From Theocolax elegans (taxonomy: Eukaryota; Arthropoda; Insecta; Hymenoptera; Cerocephalidae), in assembly GCA_026168455.1 (NCBI GenBank), contig CM047431.1:41752253-41816252 (forward strand): a DNA stretch of 64,000 bases, given 5' to 3'. Made by a program: the position numbers and the translations under genes. The notes below the pieces were generated by a model, which was not told the DNA's origin, searched no databases, and saw nothing but the letters and a program-made list of their open reading frames with translations. Below are positions 11,075-21,469 of this stretch, in pieces. How positions within the stretch are numbered: position 1 is the first letter of the stretch; each line of letters starts with the position of its first letter.

Positions 11075-11829
11075 AGATAATTGAAATTATACTTAAAAAT
11101 GTTATGTAAGTAATAATAAAATATTTTTTACGCATATACAATTAGATGTCAATTTATGTACATTAACTTATATTAAAATGATATTAAATTTAAAATTTCA
11201 ATTATTTGAAATAATATTGATAGCATTACCATTATTTTGATGTATATATATACGTGTTCTTCAGTTACGTGTTAAAAAAAGTTTGCAAACTTGTGAACAA
11301 ATTTTTGTAAAGGTTACAATAAGTGAGAAAAATTTGCTACACTAAAATTGATTGAATACATCCGTTTATAGCTACAATTAAAATTTTTACTAAAAAAACA
11401 TAATTATTTATCAAAATATTACTGTCTTGCTGATTTGGAAGTCAACATTCGATGATTCACTTTTATGATGGATCATTATGTTAATTCTTTTACGTATAAT
11501 CTTCGGTGAACTCCTTTGAATGCCATCGAAAAAATTGGTATCCGAAATGAAAGCAATACAAACAATATTTTAATAAAAATATTTTAATAGTAATATGAAC
11601 AATATTTTAATAACGAAAAAGAAAATATATTGTAAATTATTTAGTAAATAAATTTCTTTCAACGCAGGAAGTAAAATACAGTTGCCTTGGCCAGGGAGTC
11701 CGGTAGAATCCCAATAGGCTTATAGAAAATTAATTTTTTATTTAGTTCCACTCTTTACTAAAACAAATTAAATTTAGTAAATATTTTACCTAATAATCAT
11801 CTGATTATTTTCAAATTAAAAGTCATGTA
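11075..11829. other. A/T-rich DNA inside the CACTA-like element
   Basis: This follows the transposase-like stop codon. No frame, repeat or RNA gene is recognised. Confidence 0.4.
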
Positions 11830-12345
11830 AAAAAACCACCTGATAAAATTACTTAAATTTATCAGGTACAATTTTTAGGTGCAATAAATTCATGTCTATT
11901 TTTAATCATTATTAACTAAAAACAACAGTACTTTATAAAATTACATATATTTATTAGCTAATAAAATTTATATAAAAAGAATTTCTGTTAAAATATAAAA
12001 AAAAATTTAATTTTATCAGGTAAAAATTTTACCTTAAATTTTTACCTACAATTTTTACCTCATAAAATTACTTAAATTTATCAGGTAAATTTTGTAGGTA
12101 ATTCATTTAGTATATTATTAATCTTATTAATAACTAAGAACAGTGCTTTACAAAATTACATACATTTAATAGATAATATTTTTACGTGATTTATTTACAT
12201 TATAACATATATGTAGAATTTCTGCCAAAAAATCAAAAGCAAAAAATTTTACCTAAAATTTTTACCTGATAAAATTACCTAATTTACTTAAAAAAATGAA
12301 ACAAAAGTCACCTAAAATTATCAGGTGAAAATTTTAGGTGAAAAT
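11830..12345. repeat. About 205-bp tandem repeats carrying ACCTGATAAAATTAC palindromic motifs
   Basis: Clusters at about 11838-11882, 12013-12105 and 12248-12345 each combine ACCTGATAAAATTAC with its inverse (AATTTATCAGGT) and TTTTTAGGTG/ACCTAAAATTTTTACC variants. The DNA between clusters is also repeated (for example AGTACTTTATAAAATTACAT versus AGTGCTTTACAAAATTACAT), giving about 2.5 diverged units. Dense short direct and inverted motifs near the ends are typical of CACTA subterminal regions, where transposase binds; that role is inferred. Confidence 0.7.
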
Positions 12346-12369
12346 ATCATATGATTTTTTTCAACAGGG

Positions 12370-12544
12370 CGTTCAAGTCGGCGTTGATGGTTAGACTGAC
12401 GAATAACCGTGATACAACATTTTTAGTAACTACCAGTAAACAAGAAGTCAATTGTTTACTGGTTGCTAAGAGACGTTTATAAAAATATCTTGACAACTAA
12501 AAATTTGCTATGTGTCAGTCTAACCCTCAACGCCGACTTGAACG
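12370..12544. mobile_element. Short MITE with about 32-bp inverted termini
   Basis: The left end CGTTCAAGTCGGCGTTGATG..GGTTAGACTGAC is mirrored at the right by GTCAGTCTAACC..CAACGCCGACTTGAACG, with one or two mismatches. The interior has no frame. It lies precisely at the inner edge of the right arm of the CACTA-like element (arm begins 12545). Confidence 0.7.
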
Positions 12545-12930
12545 GTCCTACGACGGCAACTTCGATGCTGATGATTAACCTCTACGTCAAATTTTGAAAA
12601 AACATATATGAATGCTTTTTTTCAGATGTAAATTGGGTAACATTTGACATTACTTTTTTCTTTTAAAATCCTCAGAATTATGTATATAAATTTATATATA
12701 AAATTATATACAGATTAAATAACCAAATTTTTAAAAACAATATAAAGTTTAAATAAAGTTAATATAAAGTTTGGCTGATGCTGTTTTTAAATTATTTATA
12801 AACTTTAGCTGAACTTTAGCACAATCATGAAAGAAGTTCAGGATTGTGCCATTGGATAAATTTATACAAACTTTATATGAACCTAAACATCATATCAAGT
12901 TCATATGAATTTATCTATTTTTACGCGGGG
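12545..12930 (-). repeat. Right inverted arm of CACTA-like element
   Basis: Near-perfect reverse complement of 9493-9880. On the minus strand it restarts the same N-terminal codons as the transposase-like frame, but the frame is closed soon after, so it cannot make the protein. Confidence 0.85.
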
Positions 12931-13205
12931 CCGTGTTATCTTTGTCGTATCCGCAGTACCTGGAGAAAGAAGTTGTGACCTTCCCCATCAGATAAAGATA
13001 CTGTCGCAAATATCCGTGACCAGAAAGGAACTGAGTTAAGTGTAGAAGTTTACACCCCCAGCCCTCTCCCTCCATATACGGACGTCCTTTACGAGTCGTC
13101 TCGTCCATCTGTCTTTATCACTGTTGGTCCATCGGGTCTGCTAGCTATCCAGTGTTTCTGTCCGTACGTCTGTGGTGGCTCTCGCACCCCCCTTTTTTCA
13201 CTGGT
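12931..13205 (-). pseudogene. 5' part of an R1-type LINE relic split by the CACTA-like element
   Basis: On the minus strand, degenerate frames read RWTRRLVKDV, then LTQFLSGHGYLRQYLYLMGK, then RYCGYDKDNTA. This is the characteristic C-terminal stretch of R1-clade LINE ORF2 proteins (W..R..GGRWT...LTQ.LSGHG.F..YL..C..C). The sequence stops being LINE-like exactly at 12930, where the inverted arm of the CACTA-like element begins. The continuation is at 9492 and below. Confidence 0.75.
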
Positions 13206-13232
13206 TTGGTAGATCCTCCTTCGCTCTAGAGC

Positions 13233-13948
13233 AGTATTGCTTACATTATGAAACATATATTTTTTAGTTACTTATAAGAACTTAAAAACAAAAAAAATGT
13301 TTAAAAAATTTACTTATAAGATTTAATGATACGTCAGTTCTAAAGCAAATTTTTTTTAACTGTAAACCTGTGGAAATATAGGTAATTATCTCTCTTTCGA
13401 ATGCCGTTGGGTTTTTTTACCTACGATTTTTTTAGTTATAAACAAATTTGTAAAAATGCTGAAGGGAAAAAGTGTGTGTTTTTTAATGTCGTATACATTT
13501 TGCTAAGGTTTGGATCATCATATAAAAAAAAATTTTTTCATTATTATTTTATAGGAATTTTTATTCTAGTTTAGAGGAATTTTTTAAGAAATTTTTTTTA
13601 TATCATGTACCAAACTTTGTAGACGTATTTTACATTAAAACACGCTCACTTTTTCTCTTACGCATTTTTTTCTAAATCAAAAAATGGCGGAGATATTTTA
13701 GATCGACAAAAATGGTCAAAGTTTTACGAATTTGTTTATAATTAAAAATAATAATCATAGGTAGATAAACCCAACGGCATTTGATAGAGAGATAAAGTAC
13801 CTTTATAACTAAGGGTTTATATTAAAAAAAATTTCTTTAAAACTGTTGTGTCATTAAATGTATAAGTAAAAATTTATAAAATTTTTTTGTTTTTAAATTC
13901 TTATAAAAAAGCTAAAAAATATATGTTTTATAATGAATCCAACGGTAC
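13233..13948. repeat. Foldback hairpin, about 720 bp, arms meeting near 13570
   Basis: The left side (for example ACATATATTTTTTAG, then ATGCCGTTGGGTTT, then CATATAAAAAAAAATT) recurs inverted on the right (AACCCAACGGCATTTG, CTAAAAAATATATGTTT). The arms are about 350 bp each and moderately diverged, with essentially no spacer. There is no coding frame. This is either a foldback-type element or an old inverted duplication. Confidence 0.65.
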
Positions 13949-15129
13949 TTTAAAGAACTTACTGTAATACCTTTTGCAAAACCCTGTCGCCAATTTATGT
14001 ACGTTAATTTTTCGCGGAGATATAAAACTTTAAAGTTTACACAAATTTTGTCACAAGGAGTTAAAAAATTATTGTGTTTTTTTCCAAAAAAAAAATTTTT
14101 TTTCCCAAATTAGGGAATTGAATAGAAGAAAACATTATGCTATATAAACTCTTTAAACACGTTAAAACATAGTGCTATAATGTTCTTAATAAATCGAAAA
14201 ATTTTACTATTATAAAGATCTAGCATTAAACCTGGAAGTTTTAATAAAGCAAACATATGGGATAGTCTCCAATATCAAACTATTCCAAGACTTCATCTAG
14301 ACTTAACTATTATTCAAAGATTTTTTTATTCTTTAAGCATTTCTACTAATAATTACTTTGAATATTAAAAGAGAATTTCAATTTATAGAAAAAAAGGTTC
14401 GGTAACGATATGGTATGTTCCTTTAAAGATATTCTGTGAACTTTTTCAAATCTTTTTATTGATAAACCAGCGAGATTTTTAGGCAGTCATGAATCATTGA
14501 GCTATATATTATCGACCAAAAATGGTTATTTACGTATAATTAATTGATAATTAATTATTTCGTAAAAATCTCTCTGTCATGCTATTCTATTTGTTTTTTG
14601 CAGTACCTGTGATTTTTTAAATTTTATTCTTACAATACAATTTTAAAATTTTTGCCGTAGACCTAAGCGTTATTGAGATATAAATTAAAATAACTTTTAA
14701 TCGCTTATTTCGCATAGAACCCCTGGACCGAGAAAATTGCAAATTTCAGAATCGTTTTCTTCGACCTCGATTTATCAAATATAAAAATATGAAAATGCAG
14801 TCATTTCGAGGACAAGTCGATTTCAGACCTATTTTTACTGGACTACTCTGTACGCGTTCTCTCACGGATCGGAAAGCAATATATCTGCTCTTTTTAACTT
14901 ATCGATTCCCCATATTATTGCTATGTCTTTTTGTTTCGAGTTGACTATACATATCAAAACGGAAAAGACAAAAATCGAGTAAAGGATATCGAAATTTAAT
15001 TTCTCCGTCGTGGATTTTCTTAATTATACGTGAATGAATTCGGACCATATTTATTGTGAACTGAAGATAATTAGATAGGGAAAACGATGTTTCATAGAAT
15101 TCATAAAAATAAATAGTACACGATAAACG
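13949..15129. other. Intergenic DNA
   Basis: No gene, RNA or clear repeat is supported. A minus-strand frame at 15273-14899 is an antisense shadow of the adjacent LINE relic. Confidence 0.4.
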
Positions 15130-15134
15130 GTTAT

Positions 15135-15940
15135 ATGAATGGAAAGATAAACCTGTATCTTCGTTGTCCATACTATTGCGTCGGGCGCTATCTCGCGCTC
15201 TTTGATAAACAAAAAATTCTTCTATTCTGGATACCAGCACATAAAGAACTAAAAACAATGAAATTGTTGACAAAATTTAGCAAAATAAACCACTTCATCA
15301 AGACAACCAACTCATCTAAAACTCCTTTACTCTGACTTGTTTGAAAATATCAAAAAATACATTAAAAAAAATTTCAGATCATTTCCTGAATCACAGATAC
15401 ATATAAAAGAAGAACAATACTTTACAAGTTATTTTAAACAATCCAATAAAACATGGTTTAACCAATACACCTGCTGCAGAAGTGATGTAAGAGCGAATCA
15501 CTTATTATATACTTACTAGCTGCCAGTTTAAGAAATTCTCCACACTCCAGATGTGGATATCCCATGCAAGACATCCGCCATATTGTGCTTGATTGCCCTT
15601 TATAAAAAAATTAATTAAAAATAAATCAATCAATCGATATAATTGAAACTTGTAAAAATCCGTCTAGCAAAAATGCTGAATTCTTTAAATTATGCCGAAT
15701 CTCTATCTAATACATGCTATTCAATTATGTATAATTACTTTTCCTTTCTAATTAACGACATAAAATTTATACGGTGCCTCCACGGCCTTGAGATACTAAA
15801 CTAACATCCACCCCCAAATAATAACTTGCAAAACTTAAATTTGAAATAAGAAAAGGCAGTCTTGCCAATCAACATGCAGGGTGATGGCGCGCGCAAACAG
15901 CCTATAGCTGTATTGCCACAGTTAAGAAGAAGAAGAAAAA
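15135..15940 (+). pseudogene. 3' end of a second degenerate LINE (RNase H plus zinc knuckle)
   Basis: Broken plus-strand frames read ILLFWIPAHKEL (the C-terminal RNase H signature W-I-P-A-H), then a linker with WFNQYTCCRSDVRANHLLY, then RNSPHSRCGYPMQDIRHIVL..CPLYKK, a degraded C-x-C..H-x4-C knuckle. The sequence ends with a GAAGAAGAAG/A-rich tail at about 15927-15945. This fits the last quarter of an I- or Jockey-type ORF2 with several frameshifts and stops. It ends about 210 bp before the ankyrin gene start. Confidence 0.7.
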
Positions 15941-16151
15941 AAATGCTTGGGCTATGTGTATATATGTGTTCTGCATATAACCTATAGAATATTGTTTTGA
16001 GAGATAGAAATGTATCTCTCTCGGGTAAAGAGCATTCAAAAGATAATTTGTACAATGTGAGTATACTCATTTTTTTAAGAAGTAACAAATTTGTGTATCT
16101 GCAGAATTGAGAAATTAATTTAGAACAGGCCAACGAACTAAATTATTAACA

Positions 16152-18784
16152 ATGTCGACAAGTAAAAGACAGACAACGTTATTTGAAGCTGTTATGTGGG
16201 GAACATCAAAACAAGTTCAAGAAATATTGAATCAACGTGGCTTAATAATTGATAATAATTGGACTGACTATGCTTTGTTAATTACTGCGCTTAAGAGGAA
16301 GCGTAAAGAAATTGCTAAAATACTTATTGGTAAAGGTTGCAGGGTACAAAAAGTACCAAGAAACCCTAATACCGATACTCCTCTTCATTATGCTATAAAA
16401 ATGGAAGATATTGACTTAGTAAAGGTGTTACTTACCAAAAATATTAGTGTTGACGATGTTGATGAAAGTGGAGAGATACCCTTAGGTCTTGCTATAAAAA
16501 AGAAAAATTTAACAATTGTTGATCTAATTTTATCTAATGTTAATGTTAATACAGCAAATAAGGATGGATTATCTCATTTTCACATTAGTTGTATGAGAAA
16601 CAATACAGAAATTGTTAAGAAATTTATAAACCAAGGAGTGGATGTTAATGATACTGTGAACGTTAATGCAAAAGAATGGTCTGGATATACACCTTTACAT
16701 TTTGCTGTTAATTATGAATGTCTGGACACAATCCAATTACTTTTATCTTGTAATGCTGACGTAACGTTAAAGAATTCTGAAAATATGACGCCACTTCATT
16801 TGGCAGTTCAAAAGAAAAATAACAATATTATTAATTTATTTTTAAATTCGCAAAATATGTTTAATTCTAATCCAAGTGATAACAATGGATTTTCACATTT
16901 TCTTGTTGCTTGTATGAAAAATCATGTAATTGCAGTGAACAATTTCTTGCAAAACAATGTCAATATAACTCAAGCTGTTAATCCAAATTCACCAGTTTGT
17001 CCTGGATTTTCTCCATTACATTTTGCAGTCAAAGGTACAGTATAACAGAAAAAATTTATTAGTCTATTTTTCTTTCTTGTTATTATTAAATTATTTATTA
17101 ACTTTTAGGCACATCAGAATTCACCAACCAAGTAGCATTGTTAGAACTGCTTTTACAACATGGAGCTGATGTAAATGCCAAAGATGCCCAAGGACGAACA
17201 CCACTACATCTAGCTTGTTTACAAAATTCAGAAAAAATTCCAAAATTAATAGAAGATGCAATCTGTTCTTCAAAATCAGATGCAGAAGTGAATGAATTTC
17301 TATATACTAAATTATGTGATATTATCAGCCAAACAGAGCAGGTCAAAGTTATTGAATTGCTTATAAAACATAAAAGTGATGTAAATGCAAAAGATTTGTT
17401 TAAAGAAACAGCTCTTTTTTATCTATACAAAAATCATCATTTTTACCTTTACAAAAAGGATTCAGATGTTTCACATAAAATGAAATACGATGATCGTGTA
17501 TTGGAAAAAATTAATCAAATTAACTTAAAGCGTAAAGAGATTTTGAAACTTCTTCTTGATCATGGAGCAAATGTAAATGATACAAATAATGTTGGACAAA
17601 CTCTTTTACATCTTATTGCTGGTACTGAAAAATGTTTCAATGATAGTCAGAAAGAAGAAATAACAGAATTGATTTTGAGTAAAGGAGCTAATGTTGATGC
17701 AAAAACACAATTTGGTACAACTCCACTTCACCTAGCTGCTAAACAGGGACACTGCAAACTCATAGAAGTTTTATTAAAACACAATGCAAATGTTAATTCT
17801 TCTGAAGGTTCCGACAACTCTACACCTTTACATTTAGCTACTTCGTATCAACAAGTAAAAACTATAAAGCTTCTTTTAAAACATAAAGCTGATGTCAGTG
17901 CCACAAAAGGAAATGGAATGAATGTACTTCATATCATGGCTTTGATAAATCCTGAGGCATGCAGAGAATGCGAATTTATTGAGATGTATGACAATTTAAT
18001 TACTACATTCATAGAACAAGGTTGTAATATTGATGCTCAAGACATCAATGGTAGAACTCCGTTGCACTTGGCTTCTTGGGATCACAATAATGCAGGTACT
18101 TGGGCACTTATGCGTCATTTTGCCAATGTAAATATTGAGGACTTTGGTGGTGAAACCCCCTTAGCATTTCCATTAAATGGTACAGAAAGGTGTTCAAATA
18201 TTTATTCAATGTTCAAAGATTATGTAAATATGTTGAAAGTGACTGGATTACACATTAGCGAAAAGACAAATTTATATTATGATTCGTTATACAACAATGA
18301 TCCACTTGATGCCAATGATGATTTGTTATTACAATGTAAGGAAGAAATTGAAAGAATGAAAAATATGAAAATTAACAATAATTGCTCACTATACGACATT
18401 ATTTTTAAAAATTCATACGAAATGGAATTTTATGCTAGGCACGAATTATTTAATAATATTTTAAGAACTGAAGATTTTCATAGAAATTTTAATATATATG
18501 GTAATCTTCTAAAATCTCAATATAGAAAAGGCTTATTTAGAGAAAATTTATTAAAAGTAGCAAAGGAATCATTGGAATTCATGACTGACATAACACTTCC
18601 AAATTCATGCTGTGAAAAAATATTTCAATATTTAACCGATGACAAATTAAATGATCTAATAAAAGCTAAATCTGTAAAAATATCAAAGAAAAAAATTAGC
18701 TATAATCATAAGGAATACGATTCTTTGGAAAAAGCTATTGCATATTGCAAAAAATTGTACAGCGAGCAAATGGATACTTCATAG
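16152..18784 (+). CDS. Ankyrin-repeat protein with PRANC-like C-terminus (two exons)
   Basis: Exons are 16152-17034 and 17109-18784, joined across a 74-bp GT-AG intron (GTACAG...CTTTTAG). The join is in phase (AAA G / GC ACA) and restores an ankyrin repeat, giving about 852 residues. At least a dozen ankyrin repeats fill roughly residues 10-620, with repeated TPLHLA, LLL.HGA.VN and DVNAKD motifs. The C-terminus (about 710-850) has no ankyrins; around residue 790 it has LPNSCCEKIFQYLTDDKLND, resembling the F-box-like core of PRANC domains. PRANC was described from poxvirus ankyrin proteins and also occurs in parasitoid wasps and some Wolbachia; those proteins often dock on Cullin-1 ubiquitin ligases. 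No signal peptide or membrane segment is seen, so a cytosolic or nuclear adaptor is inferred. TCTGCAG at about 16103 could be the acceptor of a 5' UTR intron. The PRANC call is by eye. Confidence 0.85.
17035..17108 (+). other. Intron of the ankyrin/PRANC gene
   Basis: 74 bp, A/T-rich, donor GTACAG and acceptor TTTTAG. Without splicing the first exon would stop at TAA 17043-17045. Splicing at these sites keeps a single frame through an ankyrin repeat (FSPLHFAVKG joined to TSEF). Confidence 0.85.
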
Positions 18785-19226
18785 TTAGTTACAACAAAAA
18801 ATTATTATTTTATTTATACTTTTCTACTTATTCTAAATGTAAAATTAATAGTTACAAAGAAACTAAAACTAAATGAATGACAAAAGAAAATGAACGAAAT
18901 AAGTTTAAAAAAAAAGTTTGATTTTTATAAATAGATTGTAAATATTATATGTACATATACATAGATACATACATGTATTTAGAATGAGAATAAAATAAAA
19001 ATTACACAAGATATTTTTGGCAATTGAATGAACATTATTTTGACCTTAATGTACAGACATCCATCAGTAACAAAGCCATAAATAAACAATAATCTTAAAG
19101 AGATGTTTTAAATGTTTAAACCAATTAATTATAGAAAATATTTATAAACAAATTACTTATAGGGTTAATAACACAATATAATATTTTCTTAATATTTATA
19201 TTGCTTAAAAGATCTGATTATTGTTT
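18785..19226 (+). other. 3' flank of the ankyrin/PRANC gene
   Basis: A/T-rich sequence after the stop codon with several poly(A) signal candidates. AATAAA at 18989-18994, about 205 bp past the stop, is the clearest. No other feature is seen. Confidence 0.45.
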
Positions 19227-19245
19227 ATTATTATAATAAAAATAA

Positions 19246-19696
19246 ACCGACACGGTGGCGGAGTGGTGGAAACGCACCTCGGCCGGTCATGAAAGTTAAG
19301 CAGCACCGAGCGCGGTTGGCACTTGGATGGGTGACCGTTCTCGGGCTTAGCTTAAATGATCGGTTAGGTGTTTTTTCACATTCCACAACGTGAGCGGGAG
19401 GTGTGAGGCATTCGGTTTCGGTGTTAAAGTCTACGCAATGTGACCTTGCCACCCAAACAGAATTGTTCTCGAATACAGCGCCCTTCTCGGAGGAGGTTTT
19501 CCTAAATGGCATTTATCCCAACGGGTTTGGCCACAGGTTTTCCCTCTCTCCACGGGCATAACCCCGGGCGAATGCGAGAAGGTGGGGTAAAGAGGGGGTT
19601 AAATTGGAAATGGAATGAAATGGAATAAAGGTGTAGGGGATACGTAAAAACCTGTAAAAAGGTGTACGTGGAAACTACCAAAATTTAAAATTTAAA
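19246..19696 (+). mobile_element. 5S rRNA-derived SINE with perfect 19-bp target-site duplication
   Basis: The head contains AAGTTAAGCAGCACCGAGCG and GGTTGGCACTTGGATGGGTG followed by ACCG. This closely follows the internal promoter half of eukaryotic 5S rRNA (GCTAAGCAG..GGTTAGTACTTGGATGGGAGACCG). A body of about 300 bp with higher G+C follows, then an A-rich tail. It is flanked by identical 19-bp direct repeats (ATTATTATAATAAAAATAA at 19227-19245 and 19697-19715), the hallmark of LINE-mediated insertion. A minus-strand frame across it (19512-19231) is not a gene. Confidence 0.85.
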
Positions 19697-19715
19697 ATTA
19701 TTATAATAAAAATAA

Positions 19716-20777
19716 TTTAATAAGTTAATGAAACTTATGTATATTTGTGGCTCTCTATCGACCTGTCAGTGTCTGTACACAATGCATCAGTATGACATTA
19801 TGCATTATTTTCTGGTACTCTGAGAATCCATCTTAATGCTCCAATGATTATTAAGTATTTTTGTGAATAAATATTACTTACAGATAACTTTGATAATTCA
19901 AAAACAAAAAAAGGGTAATATATTGTTATAAAAATTTTTATATATACCTTTATACAAGAGAAAGTAAAAGTAATTGATCATAAGATTACAGAAGGAGTTG
20001 CAAATCAATTTAATTTAACAGTTACATAATTGGTTTTGAACATAAATATGTTGTAATTTAACAATAAATGAAAACAAAATATTAATTTGTGTACTAGCAA
20101 CAAGTCCTCGGTTGCTAACGATCCCTCAGTGGAATAAGTGGAAATTATACTAATTTTATATTTATTTTTTATATATTTTTTTAACTTAATAATTTAAAAA
20201 TTTAATTGAATAACAATTATGTATAATATAATAAAATTCAGATCTCAGCATCGCAGCTGACAAATAATTAGTTTTCTCAATGGAGGATAAAAAAGAATGG
20301 TTGTCATATTGTTATTCTCCTGCACCGAAAACCTCTATAAAATATTTTTGTAATTATTCTAATTTTACCCCCCCCCCCTCCCCCCTCCCTCTATCTGACT
20401 TGGGTGATGGCATAGTCATGCTTCGCGGGAATCACGGGTGATTCGAAAACCGACTACATATTTTTCAAAATACTTTTGTGCGTTACGTTGCGTATGCGAG
20501 TTCCAGCGTATCTACAGAGTTTCTTCTCTAGATGTGCTCCCAAGGATTCTGTAAGGGGGGTCACACGAGAGAACTCGTATCTCCCCTGATGCGTACCTAG
20601 CAGAGTTGCAAATAATTAATTACTTTTGTAATTATTTAATTCACAAATCATTTTGATTTATAATTTAAGGGGGTATCATACTCAATTAAAGATTCAAATT
20701 TCGCGCCACAAAATAGCAGACGAAAAAACAACTAATTTATTTATAACAATTAATAAAAACAAATTTACGCAAAACCA
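19716..20777. other. Intergenic DNA
   Basis: No gene is recognised. A run of 11 C followed by a C-rich stretch lies at about 20368-20390, unusual in this A/T-rich setting. Confidence 0.4.
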
Positions 20778-20970
20778 GTTGTTAGTTGCCCTACGTTAAG
20801 TAATTATCTATCATTTTACAAAGTTTCAAGTTATTATAACAATATGTCGCCGTGAAAACCTTGAAAAATGCAATTTTTTTTTATATTTTTCAAGGTTTTA
20901 TCGGCGACATATTGTTATAACTTGAAACTTTGTAAAATAATAGATAATTACATAACGGAGGGCAAACAAC
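20778..20970. repeat. Hairpin element with about 85-bp arms
   Basis: The left arm (20778-20868), including GTAATTATCTATCATTTTAC, AAAGTTTCAAGTTAT and CAATATGTCGCCG, is repeated inverted at 20885-20970 with few mismatches, separated by about 15 bp of T-rich loop. Probably a small foldback MITE. Confidence 0.75.
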
Positions 20971-21469
20971 TCTAATAAGAATAAAAAAACTTATTTTAGA
21001 AAGTGTCACAAATAAATTATTAATATCTGTTTTTATTGTAATTTTGCGATAACCAATAAAACACAATATTATACTTTAGAATCATATTTGTATCTATAAG
21101 TAAATATAATATATATTAGTTTTTTATACCATACAGTGCTATATACCTATATATATACGGTACAGGAGAACCGCGTAGCACATCGCGGCAATAACCACAA
21201 TAAAGCGGTAAGTTACCAACAGTCGGTAAATAATCATAGGAGGTAAACACGTTGTCGCAAAGGTAGTAAGTATAACTTATAATAAATCATTGTACTACCC
21301 TTTGAAACGTTAACCGTATAAATACATTGTATATCGAAAGTCTTAATAAAAGTGACCTTCAGCTTGACCTTGTACAATACTCGGATTACCTCGAACGCAT
21401 AAAACTATAAAAGGTACTTATGGATCATCTTAAAAGTTGGGTATATATCAACGTTAAATTCTCTGGATG
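20971..21469. other. Intergenic DNA
   Basis: No gene or clear repeat recognised. Confidence 0.35.

Larger units (their letters stand above)
9493..12930 (+). mobile_element. CACTA/EnSpm-like (tnp2) transposon remnant with long inverted arms
   Basis: The element is bounded by CCCCGCGTAAAAATAGATAA at the left and its exact reverse complement at the right. The inverted arms run about 9493-9880 and 12545-12930 and differ only by a few indels and substitutions. Between them lie a tnp2/DUF4218-like coding region (9782-11074), A/T-rich DNA (11075-11830), motif-rich tandem repeats (11830-12345) and a small MITE (12370-12544). Insertion into an R1-type LINE relic defines both borders. No matching target duplication is visible. 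The arms include the beginning of the coding frame, so the right arm is an inverted copy of the 5' end rather than an ordinary 3' terminus. Confidence 0.75.

Noticed and set aside
11830..12345. CRISPR-like array
   Set aside because: Units are about 205 bp, diverged and palindromic inside a eukaryotic transposon; there is no repeat-spacer pattern.
12911..13108. Stand-alone small protein on the minus strand
   Set aside because: It is the R1-type LINE C-terminus fused by chance to the transposon arm.
19231..19512. 93-codon minus-strand frame
   Set aside because: It lies wholly within the 5S-derived SINE and its target duplication.
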